A stretch of DNA of 64,000 nt from Helicostylum pulchrum (lineage: Eukaryota > Mucoromycota > Mucoromycetes > Mucorales > Mucoraceae). Below are positions 9,294 through 21,589 of this stretch, piece after piece. Position 1 is the first letter of the stretch. Each line of letters opens with the position of its first letter. The translations under genes were made by a program, and so were the position numbers. The notes beneath the pieces were generated by a model. It did no database searches, was not told the DNA's origin, and was given only the letters and a program-made list of their open reading frames with translations. The DNA is taken from assembly GCA_025677825.1 (NCBI GenBank), contig JAIXMO010000022.1:1-64000 (forward strand), written 5' to 3'.

Positions 9294-12200
9294 TTAGCTG
9301 GTAGATTCGCAGGGAATGTTAGCCGCATTACGCCCGACAACATATCTACCTGGGCATTCATTCGATTGACATTTTCCACATTTGTTGACGCAGAGAATTC
9401 TTTTTGAACGACCACCGCAATCGTTCTGGTTACAAAGTTTACAGATATTTCTTCTTCTTTTTTTAAGTGGTGTCAACACAGCAGAAGTTGGGCCATTTGG
9501 GGCTAAAAATCGGGCGGTATAATTGGACGTAGTAGCAACAGAATATGCAGGTGCTATAGCTCTATACCCTTCATTAGAAGTAGCATTTGGCGTCTCAGAA
9601 AACATACTGATAATTACTTCCGATGTTGGTGGGACAGGTCTTGTTACAGCAGGCGTAATAAGGCAGTTTGTACATCTTGCAGGATTTTGGGTCACCGATC
9701 TAACAGATTGAGATATTTCAGTATTTAATAATACTGTATTGCCATATCTTGCTCGGTCTTCTTTGATATTGAAATAAGTATTTAAGTGGTCTTCTGTTTT
9801 ATAAAAAATATTACTATTTTCAAGGCAGTATACGGACCAAAGTTTGGCAAAAATGCTAAAAGTAGGCAATTGGGAACTTCCAAAAATTAAATCGTGTTCA
9901 GTAACCAAAAGCTCGTCGAACAACTCCATTTCTTCTTTGGTATGAACGGCGGTAACGGCAAAGGAAGTACCTTGAAAATATGCCAGAAAACGATATAAAA
10001 ATTGTTTTCCGGAATAATTGAGATATGGAAGCTTGACGACTGGAAGAATGCAGAGGTCAAAGACTCTTTTTTGCGTTAAAGGGATGACGGCAGGAAAATT
10101 ACATTCGGAATAATCCAGTGGAAGCATATCATATTTTCTGGATATTTCTAATGGGATTTTTGTAATACCGAACGTTTCATTTGTTCTGCTATAAGAAAAC
10201 GTGTTCCCGATGCGATTTCCAAAATAGTTGTCTACGGGGTTATGACCTAATTTGATACGTAACGTGTTTATAGCCTCGGATAGCCACGGAGAAAAGTGCC
10301 AATTGTGAAATCTGGAATGGCGCGTAATACTTCCCATCTTTAAGAATAGAAGTAATTTTAGTATTTATATATATAGTTATGCGGTTTAAAAAAAAAGAAG
10401 CTTACACTGATATTGTGATACAGCCTATAATCAGAAAGAATAGCATCGGTTAACCTAAGACCTGCATTATATGAAGCAAATTTCCTAATAATGTTGAAAT
10501 GTACGGAATCTTCGACGGAAGATGTGCCTCTACTGCACCTATACTTCATCAAACCATTTTTATCTTCCCCTATTTCTGTATACAAAGAAGGTCCGCCAAC
10601 AACGTCGGAAACATTACCTTGTCTAATTTCTTCCAAAATTCGTTGCGATGTGGCTGCAGCTTCATTATCAAACAATAGTAAGCCAGTTCTAGAACAAAGA
10701 TCATTTGCATATTTATCAAAAACTAATTTGACGTTTGGATATAGTTCTTCTGGAGGTGGAATATATCTTCTAACACGAGAAAAAATAAATTCTGGGCCGC
10801 TTACTAGTCGTGTATTCCAATCTGTACTAATAGAAGCCAAGTAAGTTTCGACCTTTTGTTTATCTTCAGTGTCTACAACAAATAAAGCGTCGCGGAATTG
10901 GCGGATAAAGTCTTTGCTTAATCCATGCCTCAGTGACACTTTAATCAAGTCTAACAAGTGAAATGCATCTTTAAGTACCCGGGAAGGGACGGTATACGAT
11001 TCAGCAGAATTAATCTCGTGATGGCTTGTGCTATCCAATTGATTTTCAATAGGGGAAGAGATGGCATTAACGAAAGAAGACAAATAATTCGATTCAGATG
11101 CAGTGAAAATATGAGTTCTATCGACAGAAATGATAAATTTTGGCTGCCCGAAATCATCAAGAGACAAACCATTTTTATAACGATTCAGAAGAGTACCAGG
11201 TATTAACACTTTTACAACTTCCATTCCAATCAAACATTCACTACCAGAATAAAGTAATTCCTGACTTCTTGCCACGGAAGATTCTCAAAATATCACGCAA
11301 GTAACCTAGAGCAGCAGGAAATGCTTTATCAGCAGAAGATGCATACGAAGCAACAAAGGTACCAGGTGGAGTACGTGAAGTAACAGGTTTCTTAACCGTC
11401 TCGAGGTCCTTTAACTTCTTATATACCCTAAGAGATATATAGGCATCAACGGCTGCATACTGCACATGCTCAGGCGAAAGAGTATCCATCTCCCAGTTAC
11501 TTTTTCTGACATCAGCGGGTTTTAGCAAATTAAGCATCAAAACTTCACCACATATTCTTTGTAAAGAGTAATTTCGTCGTGTAGCCACTTCCTTATCATA
11601 ACAAAGGGTACCAATATCCAACTGGTTAGGACAATTGATGATACCATATTGAGCAAATTTTGTCAGGTCACCACCAATTTGTCAACCAACTTTCATTATT
11701 CTTTTACATTCAATTATGTCTCTTAATTTTTCAGGAAAAGTAGTCGCATTGAAAGAAAATGTTCTAAACAAGTATATACTAGTATCAAAATAAATTTGAA
11801 CAAGAGCAACAGGTATAGGAGAACCAGTTAATCTTGCACGAACACCAATTGGATAAACGAAAGAGGGAGTCCATTCGATGTCAAATCCAACGCATAATTC
11901 AGAGTTGTTATCTCTAACCATTTCCAAAATAGTATCACAAGCAGCATTGATATCATCCTTTGTAGAAAATACAGTTACATTAACACCAGAAGGTATAATC
12001 GCTACTGGAAATCTGTTATACGGGCTATTTCTATCGATAAGTTCGGCTTGCGAAGGAGCAACGTGCAATACATTTTCCGTAAGCGAAGGGATCACCTCCT
12101 CCAAGAACTTTCTATCTCCAGTGACATTATCCGTATATGCTACTTGAGGCATATCAAGGTTGTACTTACGATAACTGTTCATCATGTTGTTAAATGAAGG

Positions 12201-13986
12201 TATTAAGCAGCTATGACCTTTTGCGGGGACAAGTAATTGCATGCGAATTTCTCCATATTCATTCAATACAGTAAATAAACCATTAAATGTTGATACATCG
12301 TTAAATTTGCCCATGCGTTTGATGATTTTAAAGCTGTGATCGAGTTTTAGGATAATACCATCGAGCTGGGACGTATGTTGGTCAATAAAAATTCAATATT
12401 CAGCAACTAAAGAACTATAAACATAGCTCAAATAATTGGACGAAGGAGTATAGCCATTATACTTCATTCTATCAGAAAAATTAGAAAATTGATCAAAAGT
12501 TTGAGATTCGGCTCCGTTCAACAATTGAGATGCTACGTTAGGTTTAAAGTCATTGATTCCATTATAGTAGACAAATTGAAGTTCGTCAAAACGTTGGGTA
12601 TGCAAGATACGAATGACTTTGCTCAATCTGTGAGGACCAACACCATGTTGAAATAATGGTCGCATTACATTGCACAAATCCTTGGAGATTCCAGATTTAT
12701 GAGTGAGGATGGCAGGAAAAGCTCTCTGATGACCTGGATTTAACTGCTTAACGATATCTTGATCACACCCGCTAAATGTTGTTCTACATACAGCTCTAGT
12801 ACACCTATAGTTCATACTCATCAGATAAAAGCAGCTAGAAAATGCAATAGGGTGTATCAGCAATCTTTTTTTCTCAAATATATATGTGTATACTATTTAA
12901 TACATACTCAAACTGATCAATGATTCTCCGGGCTTTCGTCTTCTTCGAAAATTCTTTTCTTTCCAAATTGGCTGTTTTACATTCAGGACATTTCAAATAT
13001 CTTTTCCCTGTACCACTAATTTTATAGCTGATGAGAAGATCCGGAAGCCATATAAAGACTCTTGGGCGATAGAATATATCTGGGTTTGTTCTGGTGTCAT
13101 AATCGAACCCTTCACATTCAACGTCTACCCAATACGTTTTTTTCTGGTACTCTAACGGCATGACTCCTCCTTTCAATCTGTTTTGAATAGAGGCGAGATA
13201 TTTACTGACGAAGCTATCTTCACAAGTGCTTCCGCCAGCCTCTTCATCAACTGCTTCGAACTCGTCTTCAGTGTATTCTTGTACAATAGGATCTTCAACC
13301 AAGTTATCCCTAACATTATTGAAGTTTTGGAGATCTTCTTCATCACTTTCAGTCCCCTCTTCAGCATCCTCATTTTCAATAGTAGCCTGAGACAAATTAT
13401 TGTCCTATTTTTATTAAATGTTAGTACCTCTATTTTTTCAAGTTTTTTTTTTTTTCCTACAAAGTATACATTACCAAGAAAATGTTATCGAATGTTACAT
13501 TGGTTGTTGATTCTTCAGTAATATTTAGCTCGACGGAATTGTCATCATTTACATTACTCTATAGTACATACATCAATATTATGAATATTACGTGTTAAAC
13601 ACATATATTATTGATCTACTTACGGTTGCTACACTGGGAACATTATCTTCAGCATCCTGCGTTACATTGTCACACAAAGAACTAGCGCCCTATTAATGAT
13701 AAAAATTAGTATATTACCAAAGACTGGGGTATGTATATATTACCTCTTCAGAATTTATAATATTAAGGGGGGATACTTGCTGATCGTCTTACAGGATACT
13801 AGAAGAACTAGACGAGGATTGAAATAAAGTCATTTGATCAAGTCGCTGCTGTTGTAAATTAGGTTGATCCATCAAACGCTTAGGGCCAGGTCTATTTGCG
13901 CGAGGATCTCTCTTCGAGCCGACTTTGGGTCCTGGTTTCTTTTTGGAAATACCTCCATTTTTATTAGAGGGTCTGCTACCAAACAT
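9294..13986 (-). pseudogene. Broken DUF6729 / 3'-5' exonuclease family gene
   Basis: Exons run from ATG at 13986. The N-terminus is basic (KKKPGPKVGSKRDPRANRPG, AT-hook-like). Small acidic exons at 13741-13790, 13621-13687 and 13440-13560 follow, then a region with RPRVFIWLPDLL and CPEC typical of DUF6729 proteins. The DEDD exonuclease domain follows: FDIEW (motif I) and YAAVDAYISLRVYKKL (motif III). The C-terminus has CKLC...CGKC zinc-ribbon-like pairs and ends at 9294. Introns 12835-12907 and 10338-10405 keep phase. Breaks: TAA at 13789-13791; TGA where Trp is expected between 12314 and 12393 and at 11682-11684, both with the frame continuing; and a frameshift near 11260. Four lesions make one active protein unlikely unless stops are read through. 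Confidence 0.8.
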
Positions 13987-14284
13987 ATTTAAAATAAAAT
14001 TGACAGTAAAGAAATAAAAGCTAAAGACAATGGCCTAGATTATTTTAATATATATAATAGAATTGCTGTTTGTTGTCAAAGATAATTGTATTTGTTTAAA
14101 AAGATTTTTATTTTTATTAGGCTGAAACTCAGTTTCCTTTTTGGTCTACAGCGGTTCTAGCATTATGATTGGCTAAATCGCCCCTCTCTACAAGCGTACC
14201 GCCCCACTGACATCCTTATTAAAAAAAACAGGTTTGGGACGGAGATATTAACGCTCTTTTTTTTTGTATTTTTACGCGTCTCAA

Positions 14285-16320
14285 ATGGAAATACTGCAAG
14301 CATATACTAGAAACACCAAAGACAAGGAGATAAAACTAAGCACTTTTATCACTAAGAACGAAAATGTTATTGCTAAAGTTTTAGCTTCTCAAACAAAAGA
14401 AGAAGATCTAACTGAGGGTTTTATTGAAACCTATTGGGTTCGCATTTTTCAACACGTAAAAAAGCAATATGATTCAAACGATAAAATGGTATGATATATA
14501 CTTTCTAAAATTAACATAATTCTAGCTAAATCTTGTAAACTTTTATAGTTTATTACCGATAAAGAAGAAGTTAATTGGTTTAGAATCAATGATGAAGTGC
14601 TAAAAGTAAGTCTGATAGACCTTGCTTTCGAATCTAAATTTTTTTATGTTATAGATTAAAACGAAAAATGCCAAAGCAAGGATACAACAACTTGCTCACA
14701 AAAGACAAAAACTTCATTGTGAATTGCATTTACAAGCAGAAGACGAGGTTGTTGGATTATTAGTTGTAAGTTTACTTAATCACAAGAGTGTTATATTATA
14801 TGTTAACCTTAACATAACCTTTGTATTTTTGTATAGCAGGGTGGATCATCCACTGAAGGAATTGATACCGATGATGCTGATGCTTTATTTAACACTGGGC
14901 CTAGTTTTAGTATCTTAGATATTAAACATAAAATTGCTAACTGGAGAGAAGCAGCTCAGAGAATTGATCCTCTTCATAAGCAAGAGTAAGTTATTTGTGA
15001 TTTCATAAAAGACCATAATTGAACTAAACACTGATCCATGTTATTTAGCTTGCTTTTTTACAATATTTTAGATTTTGTAACCACTCGTCAAGATGTTGGT
15101 GTTAAATTTATTTTACAAAATCAATATAGTTCTGCCAAAGAACATTTAAGCTCCGTATTCTCTATAAACAATTTAATTGATGAAGAAGTTAATTTATTAC
15201 TTCAATCGGTTGATAGTGATGCTATTAAAAAAATAAGCAAAAAAGTTATGAAACATGAGGTAAGGTTTGTGACTATAATAGTATAACACGGATTAAAACA
15301 ATAAAAATTTAGAATAACGAGATGAATTGTAAAACAAGCAAGACTTTAACAAAACTATATGACCTCATGTAAGTGTATATATACTTTAAAATATTGAACA
15401 CATTTTGTAACTTTCTATATACATATCAGTGACACACAATTTAAAGATGATCTCAATTCATTTGTTGATTCAACAATGAACGAGCATCACTTTATAATGA
15501 TTTTTGTTTTCCCTCTTTTTTATGAATTATTTTATGATGTTTCACAAAAAAATATATATCAAAGATGGTAAGCTAACGGAAAGAACCGACGCATGACTTA
15601 ATTACTTAAAGTGTTTTTATTTTTAAAGGGAAACAAAGTTATATTGTGCCAAGAAAAATGAGCATAGTTCATTACTGGACGCAGAGAGAAGAACTCCGGG
15701 ACCAAGCATTGACGCTGTGTTCATTATTCCATTTTTAAATAACTTGGAATTTTTTATTATTGAGGTATCCGGTGGTCCTGCTCAAGAAGATTTTGAGCAT
15801 TTTATTGGTGATCGTAATAAGATTGCTAAAAATCTTAAAATAATGATGAAGCATATTATTTCTTTACGTACTGACTGGACAACCTATAAAGCATCAACAT
15901 TAAAATTATATGGATTACACATTTACAGTATGTTCAATTAATTTATTATTATGTCTTTAGATTCTCACGCGTAATTATGTAGGGAACGAAGTATACGTAT
16001 ATAGTTTAACAAACCCTTATGGAAATGTGTATATTTTTATCACTGAAATGAACTTCTCTTTTCCTACTATGCCTGTTTTACTTAATCAGAATTTTTCATT
16101 ATTTATGGAAAACTTATGGAAGTTGAAGGTAATACGTTTTGCTATATATTTACAAAAGTATATTGTTACTGACTTTAGTTGACAGAAAATGCTTTTATAC
16201 AGTAGTAAGAGCGTAGAGCATTACATTGTGGATGAAGAAAGTAACAGTGAAAATGAGGCTGGCAGTAATCTTTCCTCCCCATACGTATCACCGACAAAAA
16301 GAAAAGAAACAAAGAGATAA
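14285..16320 (+). CDS. PD-(D/E)XK-like hypothetical protein, ten exons (500 aa)
   Basis: Join 14285-14488, 14549-14605, 14655-14765, 14840-14985, 15049-15259, 15313-15368, 15430-15567, 15629-15927, 15983-16128, 16186-16320. All junctions are GT-AG, introns are 45-75 bp, and the sum is 501 codons with no internal stop. Around residue 337 there is SIDAVF, then a strand LEFFIIEVSGGP with Glu near 354: a D...E-x-S pattern where active PD-(D/E)XK enzymes have D...E-x-K. This fits a nuclease-like fold with a substituted Lys. The C-terminus SPTKRKETKR is basic and may be a nuclear signal. The acceptor of exon 4 is a NAGNAG pair. It is the only clean long gene in a neighbourhood of broken ones. Function unknown; family membership is inferred. 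Confidence 0.7.
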
Positions 16321-18403
16321 AATTTAATCTTTTGCTTATAATCTTTTTCTTATAATAAAATAAATATACTCTTTACAGTTTTACAAAGAAAGTTTATAAA
16401 GGTGAATTTAGTCTGTATGGTTGGTCTTTGTTCAACGGTAATCTAACCAGATATGTAAGTGAGGTTATAAAGGTGAATAATGTAAACTAGTATTACTGTA
16501 ATTACATAGAAAATTATATAGGGTGCGTCTGGATTATAACCTGACAAAGGCTGTTCCCAAGCTTGGGAACAGCCTAATTGATCCATCAATCTTTATCCCT
16601 CCCAGAAAAAAAAATTGAATTTAATTAGCTTGCTTGAAAGATCTGGAGAAAACGGGAATAGTACTATAGTTTTTTTATTATGTAATATCTGAAAATAAAG
16701 CGTGGCTCAGAGAGCTTGTACCACTTCTTCATCCTTCGCCTCGGCAACTTCAGTATTGTCGTGCGAATTAGTGTAACACGCCTTCTTTTTTTTTTTTGGA
16801 AATAAATCAATTCATTTTGTTACTCTTAACTTATAAAAGACCTTTAGGTATTATATATTATCTTATATCTTATATTGCGCATGAATTGATTCTATTGTAT
16901 CTTACGTTCCGCTTTACCATACTGTTTAATACCTTTTATGTTTCATTAATTAAGTCCTTCCACTTTAAACCAGGAACTACTGCTCAATTCTCTTACTATT
17001 AACTTACTGTACATTTTACCGCACTTTACAGAGTATGCATATTTACATATTTACGCTAAAACAACTCTTTATTGATCTGTTATGGATCTGCATGATATTT
17101 TTTTTTTAATTAATTAATGAACTAAATGATATCTTCAGTATTAGAAATTTGGTCTCTTCTATCTGTAAAATTGAAACAAGTCAAAAATGGAAAAGAGAGA
17201 CATTACAAACGCCATTATTTGAAGATTACATCCCAATAAACGTTAACCTTAGGCCAGTCAAGAAAGGTAAAAGAAAAGACAGCAAGATGAAGAGTAGGCG
17301 AACGATAAAATTGGCTTTAAAAAGTAAAAAAAAAAATACATTTATTATATTGTACAAACGAAATAAAGTTCTCCCTTTCTTATTATCATTGTCTTTGGCT
17401 TTTTTAATAATCGAAACTAACTTACAGAAATATCCTTTAAAAGTACGTATCGTATGACGCTATAAATTTATGTTCATTTATCTTGGTTGAGTAAAAAACC
17501 GTTTAACAGTTACACAGTTACTTTGCCTCTTTTAAGACAAAACTTACTTAATTATAGGTATTCACGGACGTCTAATGAACTATATACCGACGTAACAATT
17601 TCTTATTGTCTTGGTATATAGCCTGTACTGATTATTGATAGATGAAAAAAGGGGGCTGTGTTGCGTGGGCGAAATCATTTATCTATTTGTTAATGAATAG
17701 TAATCCACACTTTCGATTTTTTCAAGGGATTTGGAGTTCACGTTACTATAAAGCGTATACTTTGTGAACTGATGTTCAAAGTAACACATGTAGAACGTAG
17801 CTCAATTTTATTTAAAAGTCTAAATTTTTTCACTCTATATTTGACGTTAAAAACTTAATAAGAAAAACAGTTATATATTACCGTGCAGTTCTTCGTCAGG
17901 AATAGTTCTTTGTATTCGTCTTACTGGTTTTTTTTTTACAATATGTAAAGATGGTTACAGTAAAGTACGATATATTAAATATAGTACTGTTCTACAAGCG
18001 CTTCCTTTTTTAAAAAAGAAAAGAAAAAGAAAATAATACCCATATCACGTAGTATGTAGCACTTTTTTATATTTTCGTTTTTGTGAAACCAAAAAAAAAA
18101 CTTTTTTTAATACAACTTTAGAGAATGCATTATATCGATGTAATAACACGGCGTACTTGCGATAAATTTATTTGGATTATCGATACTTGCAACAACAACA
18201 AAAAAGAAAGATGCAATAAAGTGTACGTATCAAGATTGTATTGATTGCGGTTTTATCGGATTCGTGTTACAGAACATTAAACTTTGGTAACGTATGGGCG
18301 GTTAATTATATATGTATGTTGGTTCGCAAACAAAGTCTATTTTCGCCCCCTTTTTTCATTTTTCATTTTTCGTCTTTGTTTTTTTTAAAAAAAAGGCTCT
18401 AGT
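16321..18403. other. Gene-poor stretch with possible coding scraps
   Basis: Apart from the 26-bp palindrome, two weak coding scraps are visible. On the minus strand 16708-16790 reads an acidic C-terminal-like segment (NTEVAEAKDEEVVQAL, then TGA). On the plus strand 17131-17457 is an open frame with a lysine-rich core, preceded by an AG. Neither has a start or partner exons, so neither is called as a gene. The rest (17460-18400) is A/T-rich with many homopolymers and nothing recognisable. Confidence 0.5.
16549..16574. repeat. Perfect 26-bp palindrome
   Basis: GGCTGTTCCCAAG is followed directly by its exact reverse complement, with no loop base. It is more G/C-rich than its surroundings. It is followed at 16575 by CTAATTGATCCATCAAT, which is itself partly self-complementary. 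Confidence 0.95.
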
Positions 18404-20845
18404 ATGGAAAATGTATATGATCTTCATCACTATTCCCAGTGTTTAGCTATTTGTAAGTGTGCTTTTTTTTATAATTTTTTGGAATTACCGTATTTTGGTA
18501 TTCATAAAGATTTTTCTTATTGTTCATAGATATAGGAAGTACTAAAATTAGCATTGAATCTTTTTCTACCGCAAGAAGAAATTCAGCAAAATTTTACAAT
18601 TCGCTAACGTATGTATGAAATCAAATTTATAAAATAACGTGATTTAACCAATACGAAATATTAGAAGAGACACTTTTATTGAATATGATGAACAGAAAAA
18701 AAATATTTCAAGTTGGGGAAATCGTGGCGTTCAAAGTGGTAATGATAATGGTGTAAGGATTGATAAATTTATAGAGAGGTTATATCAGTTATTTGAAAAG
18801 GGTAAAGATAACTGGAACAAAGACGATCTATTCTCGTTAAAAGCAATATCGGATTTTATGCGTCTGTCAATACAAGAACTGATAAAAGAATCGATCCAAG
18901 AAATTAAAGATACTGGTGCACTTCAATATATGTTTATTATTCCCTCAGGATGTGAAGAAGAAGTTAGAGAACTTATTATTAGACCTATTTTTGCTCAATC
19001 CAATTTAATATCAAACGATGATCACAACGGTAGACTTTTGTTCTGTTCCGACCTGGAATCATTTTACTATGACAAATCAGAAATTTTTAAAGTGGAAAAA
19101 TATACACTTTTTTGTAGACTAACTCCTATTAATAAGGAACAAGTGATGATCAAGTTGGATTCAGTTTCTTGCGTAAATAATTTGTTTGATTTTTCCGGCT
19201 CTATGCTATTTCCAAAAGTTGTCAATTCAGAATCGACTGTTTTTAGTATCAAACATATTAAAAACAGCATTAGAGCAGTTTTAAAGGCTAATTTATCTCT
19301 TTGTATCCAAGAAAAACATTTACAGAGTATAATAGACGCAGCTTTCAGTGGAGTTCCATCCAATTTGGTAACGCGATGCATTATTATTAAAAACAACCTT
19401 AACTAACAGCTGATTGAGATAGGATGAAAACGAGGACGATGTAATGGCTTTAATGATACCTTTGATTACCGGTATAAACCAATGGGATTAAATTCACGCC
19501 AGGAAGCTATTATCAAGTCTATCCGTCCTTATGATATATGCGCCGAAATTGGTAAAACTCTGTTAAATAATGTGGCGAATTTAATATGAAGCAACCGCAC
19601 GAAGGAGTACTATATTATAACACTTGTGGATGGATACTCTTCTGAAATTAAATTAGATCAGGATCTAGTAAACTGGTCTAAAAGTATGCTGGAATATAAT
19701 CGAATGACTTCTGATATTAAAATTAGACGATATGAAGAAAACAGTTTAATTCTAATATGCGATAAACATTTAAATAAGGAATTATTAGAAATATTTTCTG
19801 TACAAAACCAAATATGCTTTACAAGTAATCCGGCGAGATATTTATCTAATAACGTAAGAATATATAGTATTTTAACATGCACGTTATATTTATAGATTCT
19901 AAAAACGAATTCAATATTGCAAGACAATGAAAAAACAGTTATAAATATAAGCACTTCTTGCAGCTGCAGAGTTTTTTTTAGCTGTCAATGATATAGTAGA
20001 AATTTGCTTCTGACCTGTTATACAGGACCTTATATCACTTGTTTCTTCATCATTGATAAATAGAGAACTGTTTGGAAAATATAGTAATATTCAATATATA
20101 TTTCACTTGATATGCTTCAACTATAATCCACAGTTTCAACCTATCCTCATAAAAATACTAGAAGATGAAACAGATCAATTTATGTATGAGCAAGAAATGG
20201 ACATACCTCATTATATTATAACAATATTATCCGATCAACTTTCGCAACCTGTTCTTCGATAACGACCACTTTCATATAAAGGATTTCAAGTCGGTGTTTT
20301 ACAACATATTTGTAGTGAAAATTATGGGTACGGATTTTATTTTCCAAGTGAATGTAAAGGTTTTAGTTATAAAAACAGTAGGCCAGATACGAAGAGTATT
20401 TTAATAGACAGAGAAACAGTATTTCCGATTTTAAAAAAAGGAGATAAAATAACAAGTAATCAGATCGATAGAGTATTTTATGTCTATTCTGAAACTACTA
20501 CCACAACTGAAACGCCCTTTTGGATACGTAAGTAATTTAACTACTAATACAAATAATTAATTTATAAACTTACACAAAAAAAAAAAAGATTACTATACCC
20601 TTAAAAATGCAGACGGTCTAAAGATGGATGAAACAGTACTTTTAAAGGATATATCAGAAAGAATTACTACTTCCTATCTTGATACAAGTGATATAAAAAA
20701 AAATCAATATTTGCCGATTGTCATCTCTATAGTTTACAACGGGCACTCTTCGTCCTTTTCTTTGATCGTAAAAATCGTTGGTGGTGACTTAAAAAGTGAT
20801 TCTTCTGTTACTGTTGGAGAACCAATGACTTTAATACGCGTTTAA
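18404..20845 (+). pseudogene. Broken Hsp70-like (HSPA12-type) gene
   Basis: ATG at 18404; intron 18453-18529; the next exon gives LAI-Y-IGSTK, the phosphate-1 loop of the Hsp70/actin ATPase fold with Tyr in place of the expected Asp. A second intron precedes YDEQKKNISSWGNRG, a segment typical of the divergent Hsp70-like proteins abundant in Mucorales. A long exon to 19406 encodes much of the N-terminal ATPase region. After that the frame is lost near 19410-19450, TGA interrupts at about 19588, and further stops follow at about 19950-20050 and at 20260-20262. The C-terminal segment DRETVFPILKKGDKI and the final exon (20594-20845) are still recognisable. The lesions and the lost Asp argue that it is non-functional. 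Confidence 0.8.
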
Positions 20846-21226
20846 AAGAGACATTTTTCTTGTCTTTGGTATCGTAGTAGTGGAAAATATAACTTTATAG
20901 CTAATAAAACTGATTGGATATTTAATATTTGATATGAAAATACTTATTGATAACCGACAAGAAAATAAACGAAGAACTTGTTTTTTAACAAGTCAAGAAA
21001 GAGTAACACTTCTACTAAAAAAAACACGGCGAAAAAGCCGGGCGCGTAAATATTTCCCCCGTTTTTCATTTCGGCTGAATCTAATTAGGCGTATTTTGTT
21101 AATTAAATGGTTTGAATCTTATACAAAAGAATACTTTTTATGAAAAAAAGATTGACACGCGTTTTTAATCATAGATTCAAAACCTAAAAATATAAGGCTA
21201 AATAGAATTAGTATGGATGTTGGCTT

Positions 21227-21334
21227 GTTTGATTACAGAATAGTTTATCTTCTTTTGCCTTCATTTTGTTGGGGGATGTTTGATTGCAGAATAGTTTACC
21301 TTCTTTTGCTTCATTTTTGCTGGGAGATGTTTGA
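21227..21334 (+). repeat. 51-bp tandem duplication
   Basis: GTTTGATT-CAGAATAGTTT starts at 21227, recurs at 21278 and begins a third, truncated copy at 21329 (GTTTGA). The period is 51 bp. The two full copies differ at a few positions. Confidence 0.9.
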
Positions 21335-21452
21335 AACTGTCGAAATCAGCTTAGCCCGTACAAGACAATAAAGGGCCTCAAGCAGCCAGAGTCCAAAAAA
21401 AAGAAAACAAAAGACCCAAAAAGTAAAAGAAAACAATGCAAATTATTCGCTA

Positions 21453-21541
21453 GGTGACGTAATAAGTTCGTTTCATGGAACGCCCTTATTTACCTAACAG
21501 TTAAGCTGTTTTTGAAAATAAATAAAATCATATTTTAGTCT
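21453..21541 (+). repeat. Dispersed repeat, copy 2 (first copy at 8942-9026)
   Basis: Same-orientation match to 8942-9026 centred on CCCTTATTTACCTAACAG, 12.5 kb away. Both copies lie immediately before a region with a decayed gene. Confidence 0.6.
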
Positions 21542-21589
21542 TTTCACTTTAATGATACCAAATCTTTTTATTTTAAACAGTGTCAAGTA

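Larger units (their letters stand above)
20846..21589. other. Gene-poor stretch with small repeats
   Basis: Holds a 51-bp tandem repeat (21227-21334), a copy of the repeat at 8942 (21453-21541) and a local G/C-rich patch near 21030-21055. A 69-codon frame at 20934-21143 is very basic, has no neighbours in frame and is not called. Confidence 0.5.

Noticed and set aside
9294..13986. TGA recoded as tryptophan
   Set aside because: Other Trp residues in the same gene use TGG, a TAA and a frameshift are also present, and all intact genes in the window use standard stops. Ordinary nonsense mutations explain it better.
17131..17457. Lysine-rich open frame as a gene
   Set aside because: No ATG in frame near the start, no neighbours with matching phase, and homopolymer-driven composition. 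Kept only as a possible scrap.
20934..21143. Basic 69-codon frame
   Set aside because: Isolated, no family, in a repeat-bearing gap; likely chance.
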